From NCBI GenBank assembly GCA_030267565.1, contig BRXU01000013.1:2272001-2336000 (forward strand): a stretch of DNA of 64,000 nucleotides. The letters are read 5' to 3'. Under the pieces are notes generated by a model. The model searched no databases. It worked only from the letters and a program-made list of their open reading frames with translations, and was not told where the DNA came from. The DNA comes from Pleodorina starrii (lineage: Eukaryota > Chlorophyta > Chlorophyceae > Chlamydomonadales > Volvocaceae). Shown piece after piece: positions 27,887-43,295 of the stretch (its first letter is position 1; every line of letters starts with the position of its first letter). Both the position numbers and the translations under genes were made by a program.

Positions 27887-29755
27887 ATGACCTCTGGCTT
27901 CATTTTTCCTTACTTCTTCAACTATCCACCATACTTTACGTGAGTCCTTCTATCTCCCGCCAAGGCTAGCGGGATGCTCTTATAACAGTGAGTTATGTCC
28001 ACCCAGGCTGCAGCCGGTGAAGGAGACGCGAGACAAGCAAATCGCGCTCTGGTGTTCACTTATACTCGGTTATTGCCAGCACACAAAGGCAAGGCGCTCC
28101 GGAATTATTGTGCGGTTGCGCCGGCTGTCACCCCTGCGTGTCGCAGTTATCCCGTCACCCCTGCGTGTCGCCGTTGTGCCGGCTATCCACTCCTTGCGTG
28201 TCGCGGCTGTGCCGGCTGTCACCCCGCGCCCCACGTGCGCAGACATACGTCCTGGACGTCCAGGCGGAGTCCCGGCTCTTTGCAAACGACAGCATCAACA
28301 GTGAGTCGGCGTTGACACACAGGCGCTGTGCCAGAAAGCAGAAAGCTGCAGCGCACAGTGCCCTTTCACGAGACCCCGCGCGAGTTTCGCGGCGACACCC
28401 CCTTGTACTGCTTTGGCACATTGACTGAGACGTTGAGCATCGGCAGCTGTCACAGCTCTACGTACAGCTCTATGTACAACAAAGATCTCGTGTGGTTGTG
28501 CTGGCATAGGTGGTTCCGTGACGTGGCTCCCTTCGCATGTGTGCGCGTGAGCCTGCCTGCGTGCCCCAGCTTGCCCTTTCTCTCCAGCGGCCTTGCATGC
28601 GTTGCCCCGGCAGCCTGGTTTAGACCAACAACCCTGCAGTTATCTAGCCGAATCAGCTGCCCGTGCTTCGTTCAGGGCAAGTAGGCGTGGCGGATGAGCC
28701 TAGACAGTTTCACGGATCCTTGATTGCAGGGAAGCTCAGCACCGACGCGAGGGTTGCTATCCTCGACGACCTGGTTGCGCAAGGTGGGGCTGGTGTGCGG
28801 TCGCCACCTCGGGTCAGGACGCGGTGTATTGGCAAAGCGCGGACGTCTGGGCTGGGCGAGCTTAGAGCTGTTGTACCGACCACGCGTACGACCGTGCTCG
28901 TCGCATCGACGAGGGATTTGCGCCGACTAAGCTGTCACGCTGCGTTAGGTTGTGGAAACGGTTTGCCTGTTGCCTTTGTGTGGCTTCTCACATGGACATC
29001 CTTTCGTGTACCGTGGCTTTGCCCGTCCCAGCCTCCGATGCAAATTTCTTCACACAAGCTGCATGAAAGTCTGCCAGCATCCGTTCCTGTGGTCCTGTGC
29101 CGCAGGTCGCGCCGAGTGGCTTGACAAATCCAAAGCTCAGTGCCTCGTCTTCTGGAAGCGCGTAAGCACTCGGATTGGGTTAATAGTACAGTGCCTTGAC
29201 CCGAATTACAGCGTTGGGCCCTTCAGTAAATGGAGATCCGGCACGCCACTCCGTCCTGTGGGGCAGTACTCGTTTGGGCTGGAAGGGCTAAGCTTTCTTA
29301 TGCCATGTAGGTGGACGAATGGGCAGCCGTTCTGATGGACTTTGTACGGACGTACGGCTTGTCCGATTCCGTCATGACTTTGGACGAGCTGGTGGGGGGC
29401 GATGACGTGCGCGGCACAGGTAAGGGCAGTTTGCAAGGGGCAACCAGGGACTTGGGCTCGCAGGGCAACTGATCGGGTTAATACCGTATGTGCTCATGGC
29501 TGCAGAGCTCTTCGGGTTGCACCAGGAGGTCCTGACACGCGTGCTCCGCTTGCTTGAAACTCAGGGCAAAGTGAGGTAAGGCAGTTACCAAAGTAAATCC
29601 CAATTGGTGATGCTGCGCACGATCAATCGGCGTTCCGTCCCTCACCGTTAAGGGTCGGATGCTCTGGGCGGGGTTGTATTTACCTATTAATGGACCCCTC
29701 CTGCAGGACCTTCAAGGGGTCGACAGTGGAGGAGCACGGTGTCAAGTTTTTGTAA
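27887..29755 (+). CDS. VPS25: ESCRT-II subunit VPS25
   Basis: Eight exons: 27887..27939, 28007..28088, 28243..28300, 28730..28783, 29106..29161, 29311..29419, 29506..29575, 29707..29755, giving 176 residues, the usual VPS25 length. Diagnostic stretches are an N-terminal FNYPPYFTLQPV, then ETRDKQIALWCSLIL, RAEWLDKSKAQCLVFWKR, DSVMTLDELVGGDD and the C-terminal FKGSTVEEHGVKFL; these match the two winged-helix domains of VPS25. ESCRT-II (VPS22, VPS36 and two VPS25) sorts ubiquitinated membrane cargo into multivesicular bodies, and VPS25 recruits ESCRT-III through VPS20. Intron 2 (28089-28242) starts with GC (AAG|gcaagg) rather than GT. The protein alignment requires this junction and no GT alternative keeps the conserved spacing. 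The next gene, V-ATPase B, starts 663 bases downstream on the same strand. Confidence 0.92.
28110..28232 (+). repeat. Short tandem repeats inside the GC-AG intron of VPS25
   Basis: Repeated CCTGCGTGTCGC and TGTGCCGGCTGTCACC segments, three to four diverged copies each, fill most of intron 2. They contain no recognisable gene. Confidence 0.7.
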
Positions 29756-30418
29756 CAAATGTTAGCGCTGCTGCTGCTGAAGTTCGCGGGTGTGGCGGAA
29801 CGGTCAGTTGCTTCGTCGAAGGCTATCTAGAACTCAACGGCCCATGGGTCTGTTCGATGTGTATTCACTTCGTTGACCCATGTTACAATACATAGTACCA
29901 CAACACGTCTATTAGGGATATATTTTTCCTGATGACGGTCTGGGGGGAAAGCGCCCCTCGCAGCAACCGGAATGGGGGCCACGGGTGTCGTCCCGAAGGC
30001 TGTGGCCGGAGACTGGACGCAGTATGCAACGAAGCGAGATTCTGGTGCAATGGGCGAAGGCCGTTCCCGTGAACCTTTGGTGGATGTAAAGGCGAGACCG
30101 AAGTGTGCAACGCTGTAGCCCGCTCAGTTTTGAAGCAGCTCTGCGCTTTCTGATTTTGACCTAATGCTGCAATTGCATGCATATTGGGACCCTCAGTACA
30201 GCATCTTGAGTGTGGAACTGTGGACTTGACTGACTATAATACGGCTTGTACAACGAAATGCGTAGAACCTCTTTTCAGCCACTTGACCTTGCATTGCTGT
30301 TGTTGCGTGTCCTGCCGCCTGCAAATCTAGAGGTTGTGTGGTTAATACCACTGATAACGTCTGGTTAGGCCTGTGAATCAGGGGTTTGATTGCTTCGGCC
30401 CTGTAGGCAGCCGCGACC
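29756..30418. other. Intergenic, VPS25 to V-ATPase B
   Basis: No gene is seen. It must hold the VPS25 3' UTR and the VHA-B promoter and 5' UTR. The only TGTAA overlaps the VPS25 stop codon itself (29751-29755), which is unlikely to be the working signal. Confidence 0.6.
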
Positions 30419-33682
<3,264 letters not shown>

Positions 33683-34365
33683 GCGGCTGGTGTCGAACGG
33701 CGAGAAACTCGAGGAGATCTGGGAGTGGTTCGTTATTCATTCGAGATACGGAAACCCGCGCTGCGTGGGACGTGGCGCTGTACGGGACGGGTTCGACTGT
33801 CACGCGACCCAAGCATAATTGCGTGCGGTCCTTATCAGACATGTTCTGTGGAGTGGATGCATAGTGGTAAAGGCGGTAATTTTTATCCTGTTGCGGACGA
33901 GTGTTGTAGCTTGCTACGCGAGCTGTGCTCATTGCCTGAATAGGCCTGAACCTTCAGCAGCTGATGGCTGCGTGCCGGTATATGATGACTTTTCTGACTT
34001 GAGACACATCGGGCATATTACTTGAACACCGTTCCTCTTACTGACATGGAGAAGCAGGCTCCCGGCAAGGTAATCCTTTCGGGACTGGAAACATGTAGAG
34101 TCGAGCAAAGAAAGACACACATCACTCGCACGCGCAGCGGTCTCATTCCTTTAATGCGGGACGTCTCAAGCAAAGAGCACAAAGACTACCAGCCAAGCGC
34201 CAGCCGAGTCACGATCACAGCAATAGGTTCGGAGTCACCCCAGCAACGCGTCAGAACGTAAATCTAAAGCGTACAACTACGCCATGTGCCCCAAAACAAC
34301 GCAACCATGTTCCCTCGCGCGAGTGGCGCCTTCGGAAACCCTACACCCGTCGCCATGAGGGCCTT
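33683..34365. other. Convergent intergenic region, VHA-B / UROD
   Basis: Two 3' ends meet here (VHA-B on plus, UROD on minus). No TGTAA is visible on either strand, so the polyadenylation sites are not assigned. No gene is seen. Confidence 0.6.
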
Positions 34366-36721
34366 TCAGCCCTGCGCCACGTCGGCGTACGTCAGGCGCT
34401 TGGAGAGATCGAACATGTGCGCGACGCCCTCCTCGGGTGTCCCCACAAGCACGCCGTGCCCCAGGTTGAGGATGTGGCGCTGGCCTCCGCCCTTGCGCAG
34501 GCAGTCCCGGACAGCGTCCTCGATGGCGTCCTGCCGGGGTTTGATCGGCAGTTGCAACCCACGAGGCATCATGTGTTTTCAAAAGGCCAGAGAGATCAGA
34601 AATGCCAGCCTTGTGTCGGCTCGCGAATCGTAACTCTCCACCTAGTCGCTCAACGGACGGTCCCTAAGTGGATTGTTTCAGAGGTACCGTAGACGGCCCA
34701 ATACTTGGGTTATCCCCACAAAGCCGTATAAAACCTGCCGCACTGTTCCGTGCAATTGGGTTGTGTTGTGCTTTGGGAATGCAAACACGCTGTAGGCCCA
34801 GGGCGCAAACGCCCGCTGTTTGCGTGCATTACCCAAAACAAACGCCTGCCCACACGCGCTTTACCTGCGATGCGAAGAGGATGGCTGGGTCCACGTTGCC
34901 CTGCACCGACACGTTGCTGTCTATCCGCCGCCGCGCGTCGCCCATGTCCGTCGTCCAGTCCACGCCCACGACGTCCGCACCGGTTGCCGACAGCCGCTCC
35001 AACAGGCCTCCCGACCCGTTGGCGTATAGCGTCAACGGCACGGTTGGGTACTCCGCCTTGACCGATGCGATGATACGCTTCAGGTACGGCCCGCTCCACC
35101 TGCCGAGAGGACAAGTAGTTTCAAAGGAAACGGTCAGCGACCCTGCCCTTCAGGCCTGCCTTTCCATCGCCGTCTCAACCACCAAACGCAGGGCCTTCGT
35201 TGTGGTTGAGCTTACTGCGCCCCGGCCATCAGCTTCCAACTCCGGCTGCCAGGAACCCTCACGGTTACGCGCCTGCTGTGCCAACGCCCGGATCAATCCC
35301 GCCCATCCCTGTACCCATGCCCAGGAAGCATTCTCACTTGTCCCACTCGCGCGGCGGCAGCTGACCGCCCCACGAGTCGAAGATCTGCACGCACTGCGCG
35401 CCCGCCCGGATCTGGTACTTGATGTAAGCGGCCATGGCATCCGCGAGCTTTGTCAGCAGCGCGTCCAGCACCTCTGGCGCCGTGAAGCACATGGTCTTAA
35501 TAGTCTTATAAAGCGACGTGGAGCCGCCTTCAATCAGATACGTGGCCAGGGTCCAGGGAGAGCCCACGAAGCCCAACACCGCCGCTTGGTTGTTCACCTC
35601 GGCCCGCAGCTGGGTAAGCGCTCTGCGAATTCAGGGCATGGCGATGGTACGGCGGGTGGGCGCCATGCTGACGCTGTGACTCATAGAGTATGATTGCAGC
35701 ATTTTGTCGCATCGTGCCTACAAACCGGAAAGGGAAACCAACATTTTGTGCCTCCCACACCTCGCTACCCTGGCAATGTAGTTGTCGTGGTATCACGCTG
35801 ACCAGCAACCTTACCACCGAGTAAAGCCACTCCCAACGACTGGGGTCCTTGTGCATGTAATGGTGTGTTCAACCAATGTGTATCGTTATCGCGTATGAAG
35901 ACCATGTTTCCCGCCTTACCCCCAGTACTGCATATATATACATAACGCCCCATATGCATACACATGCTCAGTGGACCCAGCCCGGCCTGGTTCCACGGCA
36001 ACCGGTTGCGCCTCACCCCATAATCACTTAGAGACCCTTCCCCTCGGTTAAGCCTCCCCTCAGTTGAAGTCCCTGCCGCCCTGCGCTTTCCCCGCAACTG
36101 TCACGTTGTCAGCTGTATGCTTCACCTGCCCACGAAGTCCACCTTGCTGAAGTCCATATCGTGCAGCTGCTTCACCTGCTCCAAGCTGCGGATCGGGGTG
36201 TCAATGATCGGCCCCTTGTTGTCATCGATGTCGAAGTTGACGCCAATGCCCGGCAGCGGCGTCAGAATGTCGCTGAACAGGATGACACCATCGGGCTTGA
36301 AGGAGTTCCAGGGCTGCAAGCTGATCTCCACAATAAGCTCCGTTGTCTCCGAACGCTCACGGAACGATGGATGCTTCTTTGCCAGCTCCCGGTATGTCTT
36401 CTGATAGCTGCGAGTTTGTGGAGACCAGCGGCCGATGCTTGCCCGACGCGCGTATAATTTGCGCACAAACTGAATCCGACAAAAATAAGGTTGATCTTAC
36501 CGGCCAGCTTGGCGCATCATCCAGCAAGGCGCACGCTCAACCTTTTCGCCGCGAGCAGCGCGAACCATAAGCGGATCCTGCACGCCCCCAACAGATGGAT
36601 GTGCATTCATAACAACCGCAGGTGTGCGCGACATAGCGACCGCGATGGGCTTGAACGCGCGATGCCGGAGAACGGCGCTGCGCCCGAGGCTGTCGTTAAG
36701 CTTCATCATTTTGCCTGTCAT
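34366..36721 (-). CDS. UROD: Uroporphyrinogen III decarboxylase, probably plastid-targeted
   Basis: Five exons on the minus strand: 36501..36721, 36126..36407, 35338..35622, 34865..35099, 34366..34530, giving 395 residues with all phases consistent. The enzyme removes four acetate carboxyls from uroporphyrinogen III to give coproporphyrinogen III in heme and chlorophyll synthesis. Motifs are [11 protein letters not shown] (substrate-binding arginines), [33 protein letters not shown] with the catalytic aspartate, [28 protein letters not shown] and [18 protein letters not shown]. The first 45-50 residues are basic and Ser/Ala-rich, consistent with a chloroplast transit peptide (inferred). The chosen ATG is the first in frame; a downstream ATG at 36709 is possible. 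After RQAGR the sequence is YQKTYREL instead of the common YLPEYREL. It is divergent from chloroplast EF-G. Confidence 0.93.
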
Positions 36722-38132
36722 TATTACAAAATGGGAAGCAGCAGATGCAACAACGCTCCCATACAATTGTGCTGCGCTTTGTGTTTGTGATCTTTCGGTT
36801 GCTGTGATCGTACAAGGACGGCAGTACGAGGTAACTCACCCTTAGTCGAGGTCAAGCTGGGCGTTATCCTGGCCAATGGAAAATGATGATAGCTCAATAA
36901 GCTCGTCTGGAACTGAGGTGTGTTACTGGATAGAAGAGGGGTCTCCACCCGCAGTCTGCCGTGACCATCTGCTGGACCACCTACTAACTTGGTGAATTTA
37001 TCCAGTCAACCATGGGCTGACAGTCGAAACCCAAACTCCGACAGTTAACACTGTGCTAAGCCGCCCTCCGTACTGGACAAATGGGTTTGCAATCCCGGCA
37101 TAGATTTGAAGGGGAGGTAACAGCTACGTGTGGAGTAAGGGTGAGTTTTGCCTTTCGAAGCACGCCGTACCGACCCATACCCTGTTAACGACTGACATAC
37201 AAACGCATGTAGTCGCGTCATGTGTCATGTAGCCGCGTCGCGGCTATCGCCACCACCCAGCCGTCCTGCTGGGAGAGCGGTGGTGTGATGTACGGCGCCA
37301 CATGATGTCCGGTGATTGAACGCGCCCCCAGAGCTGTCGTTCATTAATACGGCTTCGTAAATGGGACTGGCAGCAAGATAAAATCCGACCGGATACGCCC
37401 TGACAACATACGCCCTGGCAAGTCCCATGGTTGCCGATGGCTCTGCATGGACGCCTTGCCACCGCCGATCGCGTCTACGCCTAGGGAATCTGGGTCGTTT
37501 GCCATAGTACACAGTGATTTATTTCGTAGCTGCATGGTTTGTTCATGCGGATGGGTAACGAGGAACTGGGAAGAGTCTGGGAAGTGCACCATAAGGGTCG
37601 CGTCAACACACCCTGGGAGTCCCGGGGTTCAGTCCAGACGGGTCCACCCCAGCGGCCCCGCGCCCTCCGTCACGTCCACGGTTATCCCGGGCAGGTAATT
37701 GGCCCTATCATGACACGATGCCCCACATCCCTTGCGGTTTCGGTTATCTGGGGCCACCGAAGCAGTTCCGACCCCAATAGCGCGCTATCGGGCCGCATAG
37801 CTACAATGCTAATAACACCAAGGTATTGTATCAATGTTATTTGATAGGTAAACTGGCGAATGTATCCATTTTGAACAAGCACTTATACCGTATGCGTCCT
37901 GCATGGTTTGCCCCAGTACAATTATTGTCAGCAGTTTACCAAAGCATTCTTGGAACATGGGAAATATGCGAGTGGAGACTACTTCCTGTGAACACAGAGG
38001 CTTCATAATGTACGGCAGACGGGTGAACCACAATTCCGTCGTGCGGTCTCACTGCAATCGACCAGCAGATAATTACAGGTCACCTGCATTAACATCGTTA
38101 CATTTTTTAGTGCCAGAGGACAGAGTGTGAAA
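36722..38132. other. Divergent promoter region shared by UROD and chloroplast EF-G
   Basis: This 1.4-kb region separates two start codons facing away from each other. No intervening gene was recognised; small frames on both strands have no homology. Both flanking products are predicted to act in the plastid, so shared regulation is possible but not shown by any motif seen here. Confidence 0.55.
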
Positions 38133-41100
38133 ATGGCTCTCAAGTCCGGCATGAAGGCGTCGACTCGCCAGGCGCAGAAGCGCCAGGTGCAGACTTCGGT
38201 CTGCTCGGCCGCGAAGGCCGCTCCAGGCCCAGTGATGGTCTTCAGCCACCAGGCTGCGTTCAAGGTGCGCATCTTGAATTATGCTTTGCGAAATCTGCCT
38301 TGCGGCGGCCGGATATATCGACCCACATCCCCTCGCCGTCCCTGTAGGCCGGTTGCCGTCGGTCCGCTACCACGCGCGTCGGCCTGCGCCGTGCCGCTCG
38401 TCTGAGCTGCAATGCTTCCGCTGCTGCGGCCCCGGCCCCGACCTACGGTAAGTTCAGCTTGTCCGCACCTCCCGATTTTGCTTCAGTTTTGCTGAAACCT
38501 TTGTGGCTTGTTTTTCCAGACACTCGTCGTGAGTGGCCTCTGGACAGGTACCGCAACATCGGTATCATGGCCCACATTGATGCCGGCAAGGTGCGTCGGT
38601 GTCGCCCCGCCATGGACTCGACCAGCTGGGGCTGCCGCAGGAGTGCTGCGAATTATACAGATGATACTTTAGAGCTTGATGAAATATTGCCTTTGTTAGG
38701 ATTTTAGGGGTCTGGGCCATCTGTACGGTTTCGCGAAGTAAGGAAATCTTAACGGTTGACGCACACGTGTGGTTCGCTGGGTAGCATGCCCTAGCCAACC
38801 AGCCCGGGACCAAGAAGTCCTCCACACGCCTTCCACCGACCCCCCTTCCCTCCCTCGACACCGTGGACCACAGACCACCACCACCGAGCGCATCCTGTAC
38901 TACACTGGCAAGTCGTACAAGATCGGTGAGGTGCACGAGGGCACGGCCACCATGGACTGGATGGTCCAGGAGCAGGAGCGCGGCATCACCATCACTGCCG
39001 CCGCCACCACCTGCATGTGGAAGGACCACCGTGTTAACATCATCGACACCCCGGGGCACGTCGACTTCACCCTGGAGGTGAGGATGGGCAGGCGGCCGGC
39101 GAGCTGGGGGCGCCCCCTTGATTGAGAAACTGGCGCCGTCTGGACAGCTGAATGTTGACTTAGGAAGTGTGAAGCCCGGGAGCTATTGGTTTGAAAGCGG
39201 AAAGGTTTACAGGGCGCTGCTGAGGTGTGCTGCCAGCCTTCGTCTGGCTTTGCTCCAGCCTGGACTGGAGCTCAATCGCTGACCCTGTCCCGTGTCCCGA
39301 CTCCGCGCTGTCAGGTCGAGCGTGCTCTGCGCGTGCTGGACGGCGCCGTCGCTGTGTTCGACGCCGTGTCCGGTGTGGAGCCCCAGTCAGAGACGGTGTG
39401 GCGCCAGGCCGACAAGTACAAGGTGGGTGCGTGCGTGGGTTGGGTGCGTGGGCGAGCTTATGTTCCCACGGGTGCCGGTGGAGTGCCCAATGTGGGGTTC
39501 GGGTGGGAGCGGAGTTCGGATGGCGGAGGGTTGTTGATCGGGCCATACCCGGCGCGTGCTTTCTTGGGTTCTGAAATATTGCAGTGATGTAAGTTTGCCA
39601 GCGAGGCCGAAGGCCCCTTAGTGGCCACGATGTGGGCTTTCTACGGTTTGCCAGGACACGCACGGCACTTGCATTAAATGGCATTCGTAGTTGTTTGGAG
39701 GCGAGTTTGGGATGTGTCGGGTGAAGAGAGGTGGAGCACAATCGATAAAGCCTCCCAGTTTACGGGACATAGTCGGAATCCCACAAATCGACGGCTATGA
39801 TAGGGGACACGCGTTGAATTCTCCGATAGACAGGAATGGACATCTGCACGAGGCAGGCACATTCGTGCTGTGGTGGCAAGCGATCTCTTTGCCGGCCTGC
39901 GCCGTTGGGGCAGCCGTTGTGTTGCGAGCGGCGGCCGATATGTAATGCTCCCGCCAGTGCGTCCTGCCCGGGTCATGTGTTGCACCCAATGTCGATCCTG
40001 CACCGCAAGCTGCATGCCTTGCACTCGGCCCCGCACCACCCACCGGCCGGCCTAGACCTAGCAGCGCCCAACCATGTACAGGCATCTGGTGCTTGCGGTT
40101 GCCCTCGTCCCATCCTGACGTCGTATCCTCCCTCTCCCGATGCAGGTTCCCCGTATCTGCTTCGTGAACAAGATGGACCGTCTGGGCGCTGACTTCTACA
40201 ACTGCGTCAAGATGGTGGTCAGCAACCTGGGGGCCAAGCCGCTGTGCATCCAGCTGCCGATCGGTGGGTCATTTGGGATGCCCGCATATTGGACTGGGCA
40301 TGTTATTCGGTGGTCAGCAGTGGCGTCTGGACGGAGGCGCCAGGGATTGTGATGCCAAAGAGCAGCGGTACTGGACTTGGTTTTGAAGGAGGGTTGCGCC
40401 GAATTTGGCATGGATATAATGCGGATAGCGTGTGTGTGACGGCTGCTTTGGGTGATGACTGCCTCAGGCTCCGAGGACCAGTTCAAGGGCTTGATCGACC
40501 TGGTCAAGATGAAAGCCATTGTGTGGACGGGTGAGGAGCTGGGCGCCAAGTTCGAGGAGCAGCCCATTCCGGAGGACATGGTCGAGAAGGTACGGCATAT
40601 GTATGGCATGTAGAGGCGGGAGGGGAGGTATGAGGAACCTGTGAGGGCCGGGACTTCGACATTGAACAGTCAATGGGAGGCAGGGCGGCTGGCCTAGGAC
40701 GAGGTCGGCCACATGCATCACGGTGCAGTGCCACATCGGGTGGGACCTATCGCGGTGTTCGGGGAAAAGGCTTTCCCGAATCCCGGATCGGCACTATTGA
40801 ACTCCCTGTACCATGTCCACACAGGCCCAGGAGTACCGCGAGAAGCTGATCGACATGATTGTGGAGCAGGACGATGAGGTGCTGGAGAAGTACTTCGAGG
40901 TGGGTGGCGACCCGTGGGTCTGTCGTGGCGGCCAGAATGCGGCAGTTCAGTGTGATACGTCTGGAGGCCAAGAATGTCCGCTGGAATCTGTGGATTTCTT
41001 GGTGCGGGGGTCGCTGGCGCGGCGGTGGGCAGGGAGACTGGAACTAGCGGCCATCATTGTTGAGGGGTTGGGGCCCGGGCCTCTTGCGCTACCGCAGAGG

Positions 41101-43295
41101 TCGATCGAGAGAAGACATCGCCTGGAGATGGGCGAGGAGGCCGCGAGCCTTGCTGCCTGCTCGCGCTGTTGTGCATGCAGTACATGACTCTGTCCCCCGG
41201 CCTGACGCGTCCGCTGCCCGAATCCGACCCTCAGGGCGAGATGCCCGACGAGGCCACCATTGAGCGCCTGATCCGCAAGGGCACCATCGCCCAGGCGTTC
41301 GTGCCCATCGTGTGCGGCACTGCCTTCAAGAACAAGGGCGTGCAGCCGCTGCTGGACGCGGTCATCAAGTACCTGCCCAGCCCTCTGGACATTGACGCCG
41401 TGCAGGTGAGTGGCGGGGCTTGTGTCTATTCGCGCGAGCGCCGTGGGAGGGAGGGAGGGGTACCACCACGCTCAGCTTTCGACAGGAAAGCTACGAGATG
41501 GAAACTGTTGTGCCCGCCTCGGCTTGAAGGCATGCGCATCGATCCGAGATTTGTCTGGTGCTGTGAATACTGAAACTGCGACCGGCTTGACATGTCGTCA
41601 ACTCCAAAACCTCTGTTGATGCGACAGGGAGTCGACATGAACGACGCGGAGGTGTCGATGATCCGCAACTCTGACGATGCTGCGCCGTTCTCCGGCCTGT
41701 GCTTCAAGATCATGACCGACCCCTTCGTCGGCTCGCTGACCTTCTGCCGCATCTACTCGGGCGTCCTGGAGGCTGGCTCGTATGCGCTCAACTCTAACAA
41801 GAACAAGAAGGAGCGCATCGGTCGCCTGATGATGATGCACGCCAACAACCGTGAGGACATCAAGGTCGCCTTCGCCGGCGACATTGTGGCCATTGGCGGT
41901 CTGAAGGACGTCATCACCGGTGAGGGAGCGCTGGGAGAGTGGCACAAGGGCGTCACACGGGGGTTGACGGTTTAGGGGGTGGTTGGAGGGCAGGGCGGCG
42001 CGGCGCCCGTTTAAAGCTTCGATCCTATCCACCGAGTTCCGACCTGCCCTGCGCTCCGTCATCGTTTTCCCTCTCCCTCCAGGTGAGACGCTGTGCGACG
42101 ACAAGGCGCCCATCATTCTGGAGAAGATGGACTTCCCCGACCCGGTCATCAAGATTGCGATTGAGCCCAAGTCCAAGGCCGATCTGGAGAAGATGGGCGT
42201 GGGCCTGAACAAGCTGGCGCAGGAGGACCCCTCGTTCAACTTCTCTCGCGACGAGGAGACCAACCAGGTGTGTCGCTCGGCGTATTGAGGGCAGGGCTTG
42301 ATGGGCCGGTGCTATTCAACGCGATTCAACGCGGCTGACACGTTACTGACGCTGCTGACCCAGATGTCCGCTTCCAGAAGGAAAATCCTCCAGCAGCTTG
42401 TCTTTTGGGGGTATGCTCGCCTGCTTGTCACGGCCCATGATGCCACGGCAGTTGAAATAACCGGAAGGGCGGAAAGGGACTTTGATGTACCGATGTGCGC
42501 CCATCCCCTGACCCCGACTTGCGTCCTCTCTGCGGTGCACTGCAGACGGTGATTGAGGGCATGGGCGAGCTGCACTTGGAGATCATTGTGGACCGCCTGC
42601 GCCGCGAGTTCAAGGTGGAGTGCGAGGTGGGCGCTCCGCAGGTCAACTACCGCGAGGGCATCAGCCGCACCAATGAGGTGCGCTACGTGCACAAGAAGCA
42701 GTCGGGCGGCAGCGGCCAGTTCGCCGATGTGGCCATCCGCTTCGAGCCCGGCGAGCCCGGCACCGGCTTCGTGTTCAAGAGCGAGATCAAGGGTGGCTCG
42801 GTGCCCAAGGAGTACGTGCCCGGTGTGGTCAAGGGCCTGGAGGAGTGCATGAGCTCGGGCTCGCTGGCGGGCTTCCCCGTGGTCGACGTGACCTGCGTGC
42901 TGTACGACGGGTCGTACCACGAGGTCGACTCGAACGCGCTGGCCTTCCAGATTGCCGCGCGCGGCGCCTTCCGCGAGGCCATGGGCAAGTGCGGTGCGCG
43001 CCTGCTGGAGCCTATCATGCGCGTCGAGGTGATTACTCCGGAGGACCACATGGGTGATGTCATCGGCGACCTGAACAGCCGCCGTGGCATTATCAACAAG
43101 TTCGAGGACAAGCCGGGCGGCATGAAGCTGGTGCAGGCCTATGTGCCGCTGAGCGAGATGTTCCAGTACGTGTCGGTGCTGCGCGGCATGACCAAGGGCC
43201 GCGCGCAGTACACGATGCAGCTGGAGCGGTACGAGGTGGTGCCGCCCAACATCCAGCAGGACATCGTGGCCAAGTCCAAGGCCGGCGTCGCTTAA
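38133..43295 (+). CDS. cpEF-G: Chloroplast translation elongation factor G
   Basis: Twelve exons: 38133..38264, 38348..38447, 38520..38590, 38874..39077, 39315..39422, 40146..40263, 40468..40589, 40825..40899, 41235..41405, 41628..41919, 42083..42267, 42546..43295, giving 775 residues; all junctions are phase-consistent. Residues 1 to about 75 are Ala/Arg/Ser-rich, typical of a transit peptide. The GTPase domain shows AHIDAGKTTTTERI (G1), [11 protein letters not shown] (G2), DTPGHVDF (G3) and [10 protein letters not shown] (G4). Domain II and the domain III-V part follow, with [26 protein letters not shown] and a C-terminal [16 protein letters not shown] end. EF-G drives GTP-dependent translocation on the 70S-type plastid ribosome. 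It resembles the plastid form (SCO1/cpEF-G of plants), not the cytosolic eEF2. An upstream acceptor at 41180 would add 18 in-frame residues. Confidence 0.95.

Noticed and set aside
28335..28420. Extra VPS25 exon (KLQRTVPFHE…)
   Set aside because: It looks coding and begins with a similar RKL, but joining exon 3 directly to 28730 restores the conserved INRKLSTDAR sequence and phase; this piece is intronic.
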